From Epichloe hybrida (Eukaryota; Ascomycota; Sordariomycetes; Hypocreales; Clavicipitaceae): a stretch of 64,000 nucleotides of DNA. Below, in pieces: positions 9,900-22,389 of the stretch; position 1 is the first letter of the stretch, and each line of letters starts with the position of its first letter. Position numbers and translations under genes: made by a program. The notes under the pieces were generated by a model. That model was given only the letters and a program-made list of their open reading frames with translations, was not told the origin of the DNA and made no database searches. Where the stretch lies: NCBI GenBank assembly GCA_019022495.1, contig JAFEKR010000004.1, forward strand, positions 3,844,001 to 3,908,000. The letters are read 5' to 3'.

Positions 9900-12800
9900 T
9901 AAGATATAAATAAATAACCTAAACTATACCTTTAATAAGGCAAAGAAAAAATACTAATATAATTACTAAAAGATCCTCTTTACACTTAACTATATACATA
10001 CTAACTATAGGGCAAGATAGGATAAATACCTTAATAAATAATAGGCTAATAGCTAGGATAATCTTAAGGATAATTAGGATAAATTCTAGACTTAGATACT
10101 TACGCTACTTAGGGACTTTACAAACCATAATGCCTAAATAGCTATATAGCTTAAGAACACAAAGCAATATAAGGGCTAGAGCCCTATTAAATTTAGTATC
10201 TTCCTAGATTTACTAGAGATATACTTAGAAAAAGCCCCTAAAAAGTCCTATACCCTTATATTCTTTATAAAGTTACTCCCTAAGCTATAGGACTATATTA
10301 ACTTACATACCTCTATTACTAGGAAAACATAAGAGAAGGTTATATAACTTACCTAGCGATTTTAGGAGGCTATACTAAAGAGTAAGTAAAAGCCTAAATA
10401 TTTAGGAGATAAGGGATTATATAAGAATCCCTAATATTATAGAAATAACTTACCCTAAGGTTATAGGCTATATAGAGATTAAAGGAATAAAGACTAGGAA
10501 AAAGGCCTAGCTATATACTTAAATAATAGCAAAATTAGAGATAAGAGGCAATATTATAACTATAATAGCCTAGACTACCTTACAAATAAATATAATAAGC
10601 TAAGGAAAGACCCCTAAGATAAATAAGGAAACTTCCTAAGGTAAAAGTAAAGGCCCTTACCTTTACCTTAAACACTAAGGTACTAATTAAGTATTAATTC
10701 CATACACTAGTTACTATTTATAAGTATAAAGACATTAAAATAGTAGTGGATTTAGATAGCTACGCTAAGCTTAATATTATTAGCGTTAAATTTATAAGAA
10801 ACTATAAGCTTAATTAGGCTAAGGCTATAATACCTATCCTCTAGGTAGTAAGGGCCCTTATAGTCCCTTAATATAGTATTTATAAGGTACTTATTACTAT
10901 TAAAGACTTAAGAGAGGAAGAAAAGGACCTTAAGCTACTATATATAGCTATAGATAAAGACCTAAGAGTAAGGGGAAGCCCTGTCTTAATTAGGATATAT
11001 ATACTTACTAAAGAATATATATATCTTTATTTATACTCTTAAGAGTAATAGTTTAAGAAAAAGAAAATAGCCTTTTTACTTATAACTCCCTATAAGTTTA
11101 TAAAGGTAACGCGTAATAAGGCTATTATATATGCTATTATAGGACTTATAGAAAATAAGTTTATTGCCCTTAAAGATAATAAGGAGGCAAAAGCATATAA
11201 AACTATTAAAGATATCCCTAAGGAATTATATAAGTTTAAAGATATGTTTATAGCAGATAAGGTAAGTAGTTTACTATTAAGAAAGGAGACTAATTACGTA
11301 ATTAACCTAATACCTAGGGCCACGCCCCTATATAGACTAATTTACCCTCTCTCCTAAAGCAAGTTAAAGAAGCTCTATAAATATATTAATAAAAACCTAT
11401 AGAAAGGCTAGATAAGACCCTCTAAGAGCCTTATAAGCATACCTATCCTATTTATACTAAAGAAGGATAGAATACTTTAACTATATATAAATTATTAGGG
11501 ACTTAATAAAGTAATATAGAAGAATTACTACGCTCTCCCCTTAATTTTAGAGATCCTAGACTAGTGCTAAGGAGCCTACTACTTCTTAAAGATTAATATT
11601 AAGGATACTTACTATTAAATTTATATTAAAGAGAGTAATAAGTAAAAAACTATATTTTATACTTACTATAGACACTATAAATACCTTATAATACCCTTTA
11701 GGCTAACTAATACGCTAGCTACTTTCTAGAGCTATATCTATAAAGCGCTTTATAGGCTAGTAAACACTATTTATATAGTGTATCTAGATAATATCCTTAT
11801 CTTCTTAAAAATATAAGAGAAGTACACTATATATATTAAGGAAGTTTTAGAATATATAAGGTTAGTAAAGTTATATATAAAACCCTTAAAGTGTTTATTT
11901 TACTAGGAATTAGTGGAATTCCTAGAGTTTATTCTATTAGTTAATAGTATTTTAATAGATACATATAAAGTAAATATAATCTAAGACTAGAAGGAGCCTA
12001 TAAGCTTTAAAGATATATAGTCCTTCCTAGGATTCTATAACTTTTACTAAAGGTTTATTTACTAATACTCTAGGATTATAGCACCCTTACATATACTAAT
12101 AAAAGGTAGTTAAAATAGTATTTAGACTAGGAAGTTTATATTTAGGGAAAGAGAATAGCTAGCGTTTAACTAGCTAAAAGATACCTTTTAATAGGCACCT
12201 CTCCTCTATTATTATAACCTAAGTTAGCTAGTGTGTATTAAGATAAATACTTTAGTCTTTATAATAGTAAGAATCTTATCTTAGTAAGATAATAAGGGCT
12301 AATAGTATTCTATAGTATTTTAGTTAAGGAAGTTTATAAACACTAAATATAATTATAGTATAGTAAACTAGAAGCTACTTGCTATAGTAAAGTTATTTAA
12401 ACACTAGTAACACTATATTAAAGGCATAGTAACCCTAGTAAAGGTCCTATTAGATTACTATAACTTATAGACTTTTATAAAGTAATAGAAGCTAAATAGA
12501 AAATAGGCTAGATAGTATATATTTCTCTGCCCCTTTTACTTTATAATTAGGTATAGACCTAGGAAGAGTAACCTAGTAAATACACTATTAAGATAGTCTA
12601 ATTATAAAGGTAAACCCTTAATAAATAAGTTACTTTTACTAGAGCTTTAAAAGAAAATAGTAACTACTAAAGAACTAGTAAAAAAGAGATACTAATATAT
12701 AAGAGAAAATATAGTAAGATGCCTTTAGGGGAGGAAAATACCCTAGTCTTAGTAAAGAGGCTTAGTAAGATACCTTTAGGGGAGGAAAATACCCTAGCTA

Positions 12801-14420
12801 CTATAAAGAGAGCTCTAGAGGCTAGAGTAGCCTAGTTAAGAGGCTAGTTAGCCACTATAAATCTAGTGAAAGATTAGCTAAATAAGGGTGATTTCTAGGA
12901 GAAGGTAGTGTGTGTCTAAGACATTAGCATAGTATAAGAGATATAGGAGACTATTAAGCCACTAAATCCTTACTAATCTAGGCTAAATAAACTATTAGTA
13001 TAATTACTATAGAAGGCATAGGATTAAGATCTAGATTTATAGAGGTAAAATAGTAAGATTAATAATTCCCTAGTAAGAGGTAAGGGAAAAGCTAGTTTAT
13101 AGTTATATAGTATAAGAGGCCTCCTAATATACTAAGACTAGGTAGTTATTCCCTAGGAGCCTATCTTATAATAGGAGCTTCTATAGCTATACTATAATAA
13201 TTTACTAGTAGGTTACTTTAGGACTAAATACACTCTTAAGCTATTAAAGTATTACTTCTAGTAGCTAGGTATAAATAAGTTAGTATCTAACTATATTATA
13301 AGCTATAGGGTCTGCTAGTAAGTAGTGGCTAGAAGGCATTGCCTATATAGAAGCCTTAAATCCCTGCTAATACTATAGTGACTATAGGCGAAAATCTTAA
13401 TAGATTTTATTATAGGATTACTAGTTACCTAAGCAAGTAAATAAGAGACTAATATAATCCTAGTGATTATAGACTAATTTACTAAGTACTTTATTTTCCT
13501 ACCTATAACTATAATAATTAATGTAGCTAAACTAGTAAAGCTTTTCTATAAGGAAATTAAACTAAGGTTTAGGGCACTAGAGGGCATTATATCTAATAGG
13601 GGATTAGTCTTTATAAGCTAATTCTAGTTAGACCTATGCTACCTATTATACGTAAAGTAAAGGCTTTTTATAGCATTTTACCCTTAAACTAATAGGTAAA
13701 TAAAGAGAATAAACTAGGTGCTTAAGCATTACCTTTAATGCTTTATAGATAATAACTAATAGATATAGCCTAAGCTACTCCTAATAGCCTAATTCACCTA
13801 TAATAATATAGTAAATAGGACTATAGGCTACTCTCCTAATTACTTCCTTATAGGCTATTTACCTAAGTTTTACCTAGCTCTTAAGGATAAGACTAAAGAA
13901 AGGGAAGTACTAGAAGCCTATGTATATATTATAAAGCTATATAAAGTTAGAGAGTAGCTAAAGTAAAACTAAGTAAAAGCTACTAAGACCTAAGCAAAGT
14001 ACTATAACTAGCATTACTAGCTATTAACGCTAAAAAGAGGTAACCTAGTACTACTATTAGCAAAGAACATTAGGCTTAAGGATATAAAATAGAAGCTAAC
14101 CCCTAGATTTATTAGACTATTTTAAGTACTTAATGCTATAGGAAAATAAGTATATAGACTTATATTACCTAAAAAATATAGTTAGCTATATAATGTATTC
14201 TATGTTAGCCTATTAAAGCTATAGAATTACTATAAAGACACTAGAGATAAGGAAATGCTAATGCTAGACTTAAAGGATAAAGATAATAAGTATAAAGTTA
14301 AGGAGGTTAAGGACTATAGGAAGACTTAAGAAAGTAATAAATACCTAGTAAAATAGAAGGGCTAGCTAAGTAAATATAACTAATAGGTTATAGTAAAAGA
14401 TATAAAAAGCGCTTAACATA
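9900..14420 (+). pseudogene. G1 gag-pol, RIP-destroyed: zinc knuckle, protease, RT, RNase H, integrase, chromodomain
   Basis: Domains are readable when RIP-type stops are skipped. A CX2CX4HX4C zinc knuckle lies at 10,552-10,593, its Cys and His codons now TAT/TAC. A protease-like D-S-x-A segment is at about 10,755-10,790. Reverse transcriptase has LYINY*GLNK at 11,481-11,510 and YLDN at 11,781-11,792, where the family has YLDD (one Asp lost by G-to-A). RNase H is at about 12,230-12,430. The integrase HHCC region is at about 13,195-13,320, with the catalytic core to about 13,870. A C-terminal chromodomain motif NKYLVK*KG*LSKYN is at 14,336-14,386. This order defines a Ty3/gypsy chromovirus. 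It is not expressible. Confidence 0.9.
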
Positions 14421-15745
14421 TAATTTAGGCATTTTACTAAAATAGGTCTAGTAAGAAAAGTAGTAAGATATAAGTAAGTTATAGGTAAAAAGACATAATA
14501 TTCTTATAGAAAAGGCATAGCCTTATTAGCTACTATTATACTCTAGAATAAAAACCTTAGACTACTTACTAAAAAATAAAAGAAAACATGCCTATAAAGT
14601 AAGAAAAGTTAAGGGAAACCCCTCTATAGTGGCCCCTATATAGGAATATACTACACCCCTATAAAGAAGGTATTTACCTGCCTTCTTATCCTCCCTAATA
14701 AGGCCTCTTATTACCTAGAAAAAGCAATACTTTACTATGCCCTAGGGTATAAAACCTAGGTTATAAGACTATAAACGTAAAGTTACCTTTATCTTCTAGA
14801 TATAGAAAAGTTTATAATAATTTTACTATAAAAGGGTTAGTAAATTAGTAGTAAAAAGAAATAAAATACTTACTACTCCTAGAATAGGCACTAGCTATAT
14901 TATAATAGAAAGTTATTACTAAGATATAATATACTAATTATATAAAATTAATACCTCCTACCCTAAAATATAAGCAAAGCACTAGTATATAAGTAAGGAA
15001 AAGATAAACCTAGTAAACTTTTATAGCCCCTATAAGGCTAAACGCAATATAGTGTGCTATATTAGTATAGTTAAAACCTAATATTAAGGCTAAGTAAGAC
15101 CTAGTAATACTAAAGCAAGTTACCTTAGAGAATATAAAGTCCTTAGGGTCCTCCTTAATAGTACTACTAAGGGCATTTATAAGGGTTTATGCCTAGTCTA
15201 AAAGGACTAAAAGGTCTAGAAAGTTACCTTTTATAGTGGCTATTACCTATATAAAGACATTAGAAATAAGGGACTAAAAGACTAGCAAATAGCAGTATAC
15301 TTATAGTATCGCAAGTATTACCACGTTTATAACACTAAATGTAGCGTTTAGAACGCTTTACTATTATAATAGTAATAGTAAATAATTTAATAGGGAATTA
15401 ATAGTTAATCTTAGGTAGTTTAGGCTTAGATAAAGGGTTTTTCTTAAAGTTTACGCACCTAGTATGTAAATAGTGTATATAGGAATATTCCTTTAAGGGA
15501 ATATATTTAGCTTCTATAACAAAAATATAGCAATAGGCAAGGGTAAAGTAAAGGTATCTAAAGGTATAATAATAATTTATAGAAAACTTATCTAGTATTA
15601 TAGAAAAGAAAAGTATATAATATAATAGGGAGTTACTAGTGAATTTATACTTAAGCGCTACTTATTATTTATTATTATTTTAATATAGTAACTAGGTGGT
15701 AAACAGCTATGTAATAGCTAGCAAGCTATTTAGGAGCCTAGCTAT
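14421..15745. other. G1 interior between chromodomain and polypurine tract (about 1.3 kb)
   Basis: This region is longer than a gypsy element needs at this position. The sense strand gives no recognised domain. On the minus strand, about 15,390-15,200 reads as a Cys-containing stretch with CYKRGNTCD near 15,334-15,308, interrupted by RIP-type stops; this may be a remnant of an antisense or captured frame. Partial counterparts exist in G2 (20,180-20,440 and 21,240-22,000). Confidence 0.4.
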
Positions 15746-15760
15746 AAGTAAGGGGGTAAT

Positions 15761-15962
15761 TATAAGGCCTTACTTATAATAACACCTATAATTACTAGTG
15801 CACCCTGTGGGTAGGCTATGTCCTAAGGCTAGGTCTACGTAATACTAGTAAGCCACTAGCTATAAGCCAGTGACTCACACGCATAACACACTTAGACCTA
15901 GCAAGCTTTAGTCAATATACTAGAGCCCCCATACCTCTTGCCTAGCTACCATTGTTCTCACA
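15761..15962 (+). repeat. 3' LTR of G1
   Basis: It has the same length as the 5' LTR. Here the inner (left) end is RIP-mutated (TATAAGGCC against TGTGAGGCC) and the outer (right) end is clean, the mirror image of the 5' LTR. Confidence 0.95.
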
Positions 15963-15967
15963 CTTTA

Positions 15968-16459
15968 TTCTAGGTCTAATTTAATACTAATTTAATCCTA
16001 GGTAAATCTTACTAGATATTAAACTAAGCACTAGTAGTTAGTTAAAACCTAGGTAGCTATTATTAATAAGGGTAATATAAGTATTACTATAGTAAGTTAG
16101 TGCTAAGCCTAGTCTGAGTTTAACTATTACTAAACTAAGTCTTAGATAATTACTATAATTATATTAAAAAACTTTATACTAGAAACTAGTTTATAAAGAA
16201 AAGAAATACTATAGTAATAGGTTTAGACTAGGCTAATTTTATATCTAGTAACTAGTATAATAAGGTGGTTTTCTAGTGAAAGTATCTTAATACTTATACT
16301 ATAAAGATAAACTATCTCCTAGTTATTACTTTTCTTATAAATAAGTAAGCTAAAATTATAGAAAGTAAAATCCTTATTTTAAAGAAGAAGTAAGTAATAG
16401 CTAGAATTTAGTTTAAAAAAGGGGTAAGGGTAAGTTAAGGGGTTATAATACTAGGTATT
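15968..16459. other. Unassigned flank between G1 and the LINE
   Basis: It follows the right-hand target duplication of G1, so it is the continuation of the DNA that G1 entered, presumably repeat Y-prime. Similarity to Y1 is not clear here. A T-rich run at 16,449-16,470 may be the A-tail (minus strand) of the neighbouring LINE. No gene seen. Confidence 0.4.
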
Positions 16460-19400
16460 TTTATTTTTTTTAGAAATCTAAAGTTTATTTTAGTAAAGTA
16501 TTATTTATTTACTTAGTTTATATATATATATTATAGCCTTACTTTTAACTTACTTACTTACTTATACTATTTACTTTATTTTAGGCTTATTTATATTTAT
16601 ATTATTTATATATTAGAAGTAGCTTAAGGCTAGTACTTAATTATAGGAGTTAAATACTAAATCTTATACTAGTGTATAATATTATAATTACCTAGTATAA
16701 AGGAATTATTTAGCTATATACCTTACCTTTAAGAGGTTATCTAAGGCTAGCCTTACTTTTTATATATCTTTAGGCTAGTTTTATAATAGTTATATATAGT
16801 TATAGTTATAGTAGTTAACTATAATATAGTACTAATTCTCTTTTACTTAGCTATAGCTATAAAAGGGTAATATTACCTTAGGAATATTTCTCTAAAATAA
16901 GAACTTATTTAGGCTTATTTTTCCTATATATAGTTAGACTATTATTAAGGAAATATACTTTCTTAGGCTTATATAAAATTTCTAGATTTTCTTTAAGTTA
17001 TAACTAAGTAAGTACTTCTCTAAGGGTTTTTTAATAGTCTAGCCTTAGTTTAATTATTCCCTATTATACTAATTCTCTTATTATTACTTTTAGTCCTTAT
17101 ATAAATCTATATTTAGTTTATTATTAATAGGATTATACCTTCTCTAAGGTCTTACTTAGTAAAGTATAGTTATTACTAAGGTAGCTATAGTTTAAATCTT
17201 TTTTATTATTTTACTCTTAGTAGTTTTAGTCTTAAATTTCTATTTTATCTTATTAAGATAAAGATTAAGGGGTAAAATAGTAATCTTTACTTCTAGTTAA
17301 ATAATAGGTATAGCCTTAAATATACTAGTAATAGTCTATAAATAAGCTAATTAGTTTATTATAAAGCTTTTAATAATCTCTCTTAGCTTTTCTCCTTTCT
17401 TAGTTAGTATATAGTATATACTTACTTTATAAGTAAAAATAAGCTAAATTACTTATATATATAAGAGTTAGGTATTTCTAAAGCTATAACCTTATACTAA
17501 GGCTAATAACTTAGTAAGTATAAGTTATTACTAGGCTAGTTTACCTTTAAGAATATTTTTATAAGTCCTTTAATTAAGCTTTTTATTAACTTTAATTCCT
17601 AAGAACTTATATAACTTTATAGGCTTTACCTTTTTTATTTTAAGCTAAACCTAGGTCTAGGGGGGCTAGTAAGATTTACTAAAATATTCAAGTTTTATTT
17701 TTACTAGGTTAAATTTTACTTTTACTTTCTTTACTTGTTTATTATGGACTTTTTATATAGCCTTAAGCCTTTTTTAAGTCTAGGCTATATTTTTCCTAAA
17801 TATAGCTATATTTATATTATTAGTAAATCCTATAGCTACTATACCTAGAATAGTCTAAAGGTAAATATATAACTTTACTAAGTAAAAAAAGAAAAGAATA
17901 AAAGATAAAGGTAAGCCTTATAGTATACTAGCTTTAATCTTAATTAGTCTAGAGGTCTTTTTATTAAAGCTAAGCTAGCTTATTTTATTTATAAGAAAGC
18001 TATATATTATAGCTATAAGCTAGTGTAAGATACTTATTATAATAAGTAAGGTAATAAGGTATAAGTAGCTAACTTTATTAAATACTAATAATATACTTAG
18101 CTATACTAGTAAGATAAGTTTACTTTTTCTTTAAGTCTCTTTTATATATTTTATAAGGGCTTTAATTATAGTCTTTATTAATTAATTTATTTTATTACTT
18201 GTTTATAATTTAGGGAGAAGGCCTTTTACCTTAGTAAAGGCTATAAGTTACTTTATAATTACTACTTTTATAACCTTTCTTACTATATTAAGAAGTAATA
18301 TAAGTCTTTATATATTAGCTTTTCTTATTTTCTTAATTATTTTACTAGGCTTTCTAATTATAACTACTCTTATGACTTAAAACTAGGCTAGGAAGTATCT
18401 TACGTTAAGGGCTATATTTAGGAGCCTAGTTATAGCCTTCCTTACTAGCTTTCTATAATCCTTTATAAGACTTACTAGAATTTCGTAAATTCGTCTTGTA
18501 ATTAATTGTAATTGTAGTTGTAATTAAATATAATCCTCTGCTTAGGGATACCTTATAAAACTTTATAATATAGCTTATTTAAAAGTAATTATAATACTAT
18601 TAGGGTTATAAGGTTTTATTATAGGGTTTAGTTTAGAATAGCTTTGCTTTAAAGACTATTCTATTACTATAGATCTTATTAGCTTTTTTTATCTTTACTA
18701 GGCTAAGAATTAGTATAGTTCTCTAGGCTTCTTTACCTTAGAGTTACCTTATAATTACCTTAATTATATTTACCTTATTAGCTTTTTTAATCTTAGCTAT
18801 AAGGTTTTTAATAGCTATATATTTAGTAAGGAATCCTTTAATAATAACACTAGGTATACATTAGTTAAGGGTTATATTTAGTCTAAATACATTAAGGATT
18901 TATCTTTAGTTATCTCTATATTAAGCTATATTTCCTTTAAAGGTAATAATTATATCTTTACTAGGGAGTCTTCTAGTTACTATTACTATAGCTTAGCTAG
19001 TAGCTTTATTTACTACTATTACTATATCTTTTGTGCTTTAGAACTAGAGTAATTCCTAGATAGAGTTACCTTTTATAAGTACTTTATAGTATTATTTACC
19101 TAGTATTTAAAGAGAGAGGGGGTATATTATTAAGTTATTTCTATAAAGGCCTAGTAGTAATACTTACCTAGGTTAAAGTAATATTACCCTTTTTTTCTTC
19201 TTTAATTACCTCTTTTATAATCTCTTGAAGAGTTTCTTTTATAGTATAAATATTTCTATTATTACTTATAGATTTTACTTTAGTATAAGCGTGGTTTACT
19301 ACCTAGTTAGTAATAGCCTTAGTAATGTGCTATACCTAGGTAACTTTATTACTAGGGATAAGGCTAGTAATCTTATTATAGTATTTTGTATTTTCTAGGT

Positions 19401-19672
19401 GTTTAAATTAAATCTAATTTATTATTAGGTTATTATTACTTCTCTAGATATTAAACTATCCTATGCTTGCGTTTAAGTAGTAGTAGCTTTATGCTAACCC
19501 CCTTTCTCCTATATTAATTACTATTAGTATTCTAACCTCTAGCTTATCTCTATCTATATTATAATATAATATTATAGGAAGGGGTAAATAAGGGTAAGGA
19601 ATTTAAATTCTAGCTTAGTTTGTTTTTTAAAGGCAATTCTAGACCTTTGGAGCAGTGCGGAAAAGTATGCAA
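16460..19672 (-). pseudogene. LINE (Tad1-like non-LTR retrotransposon), RIP-destroyed
   Basis: The 5' end at 19,672 (minus) reads TTGCATACTTTTCCGCACTG, the same terminus as the + strand copy at 2,291. The minus strand of about 18,880-19,050 corresponds to ORF1 of that copy. Reverse transcriptase motifs appear at about 17,960-17,820 (minus): a GLPLS...FF block, then G-F-T-N-N-I-N-I, where LINE RTs have G-F-x-D-D, both Asp codons turned to Asn by RIP-type change. The 3' end is uncertain, near 16,460, with a possible A-tail. Clade assignment rests on the GLPLSPILF-like motif and is tentative. Confidence 0.75.
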
Positions 19673-19966
19673 AGGTTTTTATCTATAGCTTTCTTACTTA
19701 AATATATAATCTTTACTTTAAGAGAGGGTTTTTAATAAAAGTGGGTCCATAAGTAGGTCCTTATAACTATTAGTTACTTATCTATAGCTTTTTTACTTAA
19801 ATATATAATCTTGACTTTAAGAGAGGGTTTTTAATAAAAGTGGATCCATAAGTGGGTACTTATAACTATTAGTCACTTATCTATAGCTATTATGCTTAGA
19901 TATATAATTTTTACTTAAAAGGGATACTAGCTAATACTAATAGCTGTTAAATTTGTAAGCTGTTGT
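19673..19966. repeat. Tandem repeat, about 99-bp period, 2.5 copies
   Basis: TCTATAGCTTTCTTACTTAA-type units start at 19,682, 19,781 and 19,880. Each contains AGAGAGGGTTTTTAATAAAA and a (G)TCCATAAGTGGGT-like tract. A single related unit lies at about 7,475-7,580. No gene is present; the segment lies between the LINE 5' end and the G2 LTR. Confidence 0.8.
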
Positions 19967-20164
19967 TATGAGAACAATAGTAGCTAGGTAAGAGATATGG
20001 GGGCTCTAGTGTATTGACTAAAGCTTGCTAGGTCTAAGTGTGTTATGCGTGTGAGTTACTAGTTTATAGCTAGTGGCTTGCTAGTGTTATATAAACCTAG
20101 CCCTAGGGCCTCGCTAGCCTATAAGGTACACTAGTGTACCTATAGTTATAAGTAAGGCCTTATA
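19967..20164 (-). repeat. 3' LTR of G2
   Basis: It aligns over its length with the reverse complement of the G1 LTRs. The outer (left) part keeps TpG/CpA (GTGTGTTATGCGTGTGAG-like tract, 20,037-20,055). The right part is altered and carries a short palindromic difference (GTACACTAGTGTAC, 20,126-20,139) not seen in G1. Confidence 0.85.
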
Positions 20165-20454
20165 ATTACCCCCTTACTTATAGCTAGGCTTTTAAAAAGC
20201 TTTTACTAGGTACCCTATAGCTATTTACTAAGTATTAGCTAAATTAAAATAATAATAAATAATAGATAGCGCTTATATATAAATTTACTTATAACTCTTT
20301 ATTATATTATAAACTTTTTCCTTTAGTAAATATAGTTAACTTTAATTAACTTTATTTACACTTTATTTACCTTAACTCTTTCACTCTTAATTTACCTTCT
20401 TTTACTATAAAGTAAGATATAATTTACTTTTATATTTACTTATATATATACTAT

Positions 20455-21225
20455 GGCGAACTTACGGGGTCTGGAGTTAGTGATAGCGACATTATATTAA
20501 TATCCCTTTATACTATAGTAATAAATTAGTAACTACCCCTAAACTAACTTAAAATAGCTTTAAATAGCTTTATAAAGGAAAAAAAACCTATAGGAAGTTT
20601 AATAAAGGAAGAGAAAAGAAGCCTAAATCCTATAAGAAAAAGGACCTCTCTTATACTTATAAAAGAAAGAGGGGAATAAATTAAAGCTATAGCTTAAAAA
20701 ATAAAGTATAATATAAAAAGCTAAGAAAATAACTAAAGAGTAACTTAGGCCTTGGATTACTTATAGCCTAGGTTAAGATTACCCTCCCCTTATAGCTTAT
20801 AAATATAACTAGGTGCTTTAACTTTATAATATATATAGGCTAAAGATAGGTTAAAAATAGCTAAAAAGTAAGGCTATAGAAGTATTTATATAAAAGTAAA
20901 CCTAAAGTAAAATATCTCTATAAATCTAATTTTACCTTACTATAAGGTAAAGTAAGAAAACCTAGGGACTTTTATTATAGTATTTTTCCTTTATTTTTTT
21001 CTTAGATAAAAATTTCTATAGGATAAGTCTAGTGTAAGCTAGTAATAAATACCTATAATAGGTAATAATAAGAGTAGCGTAAACTTAGATTAGGGCTAGT
21101 GCTAGCTTACACATAGATATAGGAGAGTTTTTTCTCCTTATAAAGGGTTTTCCCTTCTAACTTAGCAGTAGGAGTACTAGTACTAGCCTTACATAGAGCT
21201 AGCTAGTGTATATCATATATATATA
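20455..21225. repeat. Retroposon-like repeat Y2 inside G2, 14-bp target duplication
   Basis: This is an inverted copy of the Y family: its right end matches the Y1 start (AGTACTAGTACTAGCC against CTAGTCCTAGTACTCC on the other strand). The flanks are TATATATATACTAT at 20,441-20,454 and 21,226-21,239. The right copy lies in a (TA)n run, so that boundary is fuzzy. The left 40 bp (GGCGAACTTACGGGGTCTGG onward) escaped RIP. No coding sequence seen. Confidence 0.7.
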
Positions 21226-22389
21226 TATATATATACTATCTCTAGACTAAGTGCTTAGACTTTAAGAAGTACTTACTAATTAAAATCCTTTTACTAGTAA
21301 TTATATATAGTTTCCCCTATTCTTTAGTTAGTATAGCTACTAAAGGAAAATAATTAAAATATTATATCTAGTGTAATAAATATAGTAATATATATAAGAT
21401 AGTAAGTTACTTAGTATTTTATTATTTTATAGCTATAAATTACTAACTTTTTTATACTAAGCTATACTAACTTTAGCTAGTAATTTCTAGGACCTTTTAG
21501 TTATTTATAAATAAGTTTAGGCCCTTATAAATACTACTATTATCACTAAGGATAAGGAGGGTATCCCTATGTTTTTAGATATAACTTACTATAGCTTTAC
21601 TATATATATCTTAAACTTAGTAATAGGTTTTAACTATACTAATACTATATACTATATTACCTTTAGGCTAACTAGTATTATAAAGGTATGTTAAGTATAT
21701 TAAGTTACTTCCTTTTTACCTATTCCTTACTAACCTTTTTATATAGGCTACCTTTATTTTATACTAGAATTATCTAGTTTTATAGTAATAGCTATAAGTT
21801 ACTTTAGTAGCTATAGCTCCCTTTCCCCCTCTTTTAGTATATATATAGCTTTCCCTTATTATTTTACTTAGTCTTTACTAACTTTTCTATAGGAGAACCC
21901 TAAGAATACTATATTTATCTAAGAGGTAAAAATAGTCCTTTAGCTCTAGCCCTTTAACCTAGGATATATAGCCTAGGTTATAGTGGTTTACTACTTTTAC
22001 TATACTATAGAGAAAGTAATTTAAGGTAATAAAAACTAGGTAAAGTATAGCTTTAATAGCTAGAATATTATCTTCTAAATAAAGGTAATAATAAAGGGTT
22101 TTCCTATTATTTTACCTATACTTTAAGTATATTTTCCTTTATTATTTAGTAGTGGAACCTAGGCCCTTAGGTAATAGTTTTTATAGTAACTAATAAGATT
22201 AGGCCTTTTCTATAGTATATTTATATCCCTTTATTAGTGCTTTATTTCTATATTACTATCTCTCCTTATAGATATCCTATAATAGCTACTTATATTAGTC
22301 CTATTATATAGTTACTTTTTATCTACTTACTTATAACTTACTTATAACTTACTTATACCTTACTACTTTCTTACTAGACTTACTTTAGT

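Larger units (their letters stand above)
9284..15962 (+). mobile_element. Structurally complete chromodomain gypsy (Ty3-type) LTR retrotransposon G1
   Basis: Two 202-bp LTRs (9,284-9,485 and 15,761-15,962) bound a 6.3-kb interior. The LTR ends are TGTGAG...CTCACA, mutated to CTTATA at the inner end of the 5' LTR and to TATAAG at the inner end of the 3' LTR. The 5-bp target duplication CTTTA is perfect (9,279-9,283 and 15,963-15,967). A polypurine tract AAGTAAGGGGG (15,746-15,756) precedes the 3' LTR. The interior carries gag-pol in gypsy order but is saturated with RIP stops. It inserted into repeat Y-prime. Confidence 0.95.
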
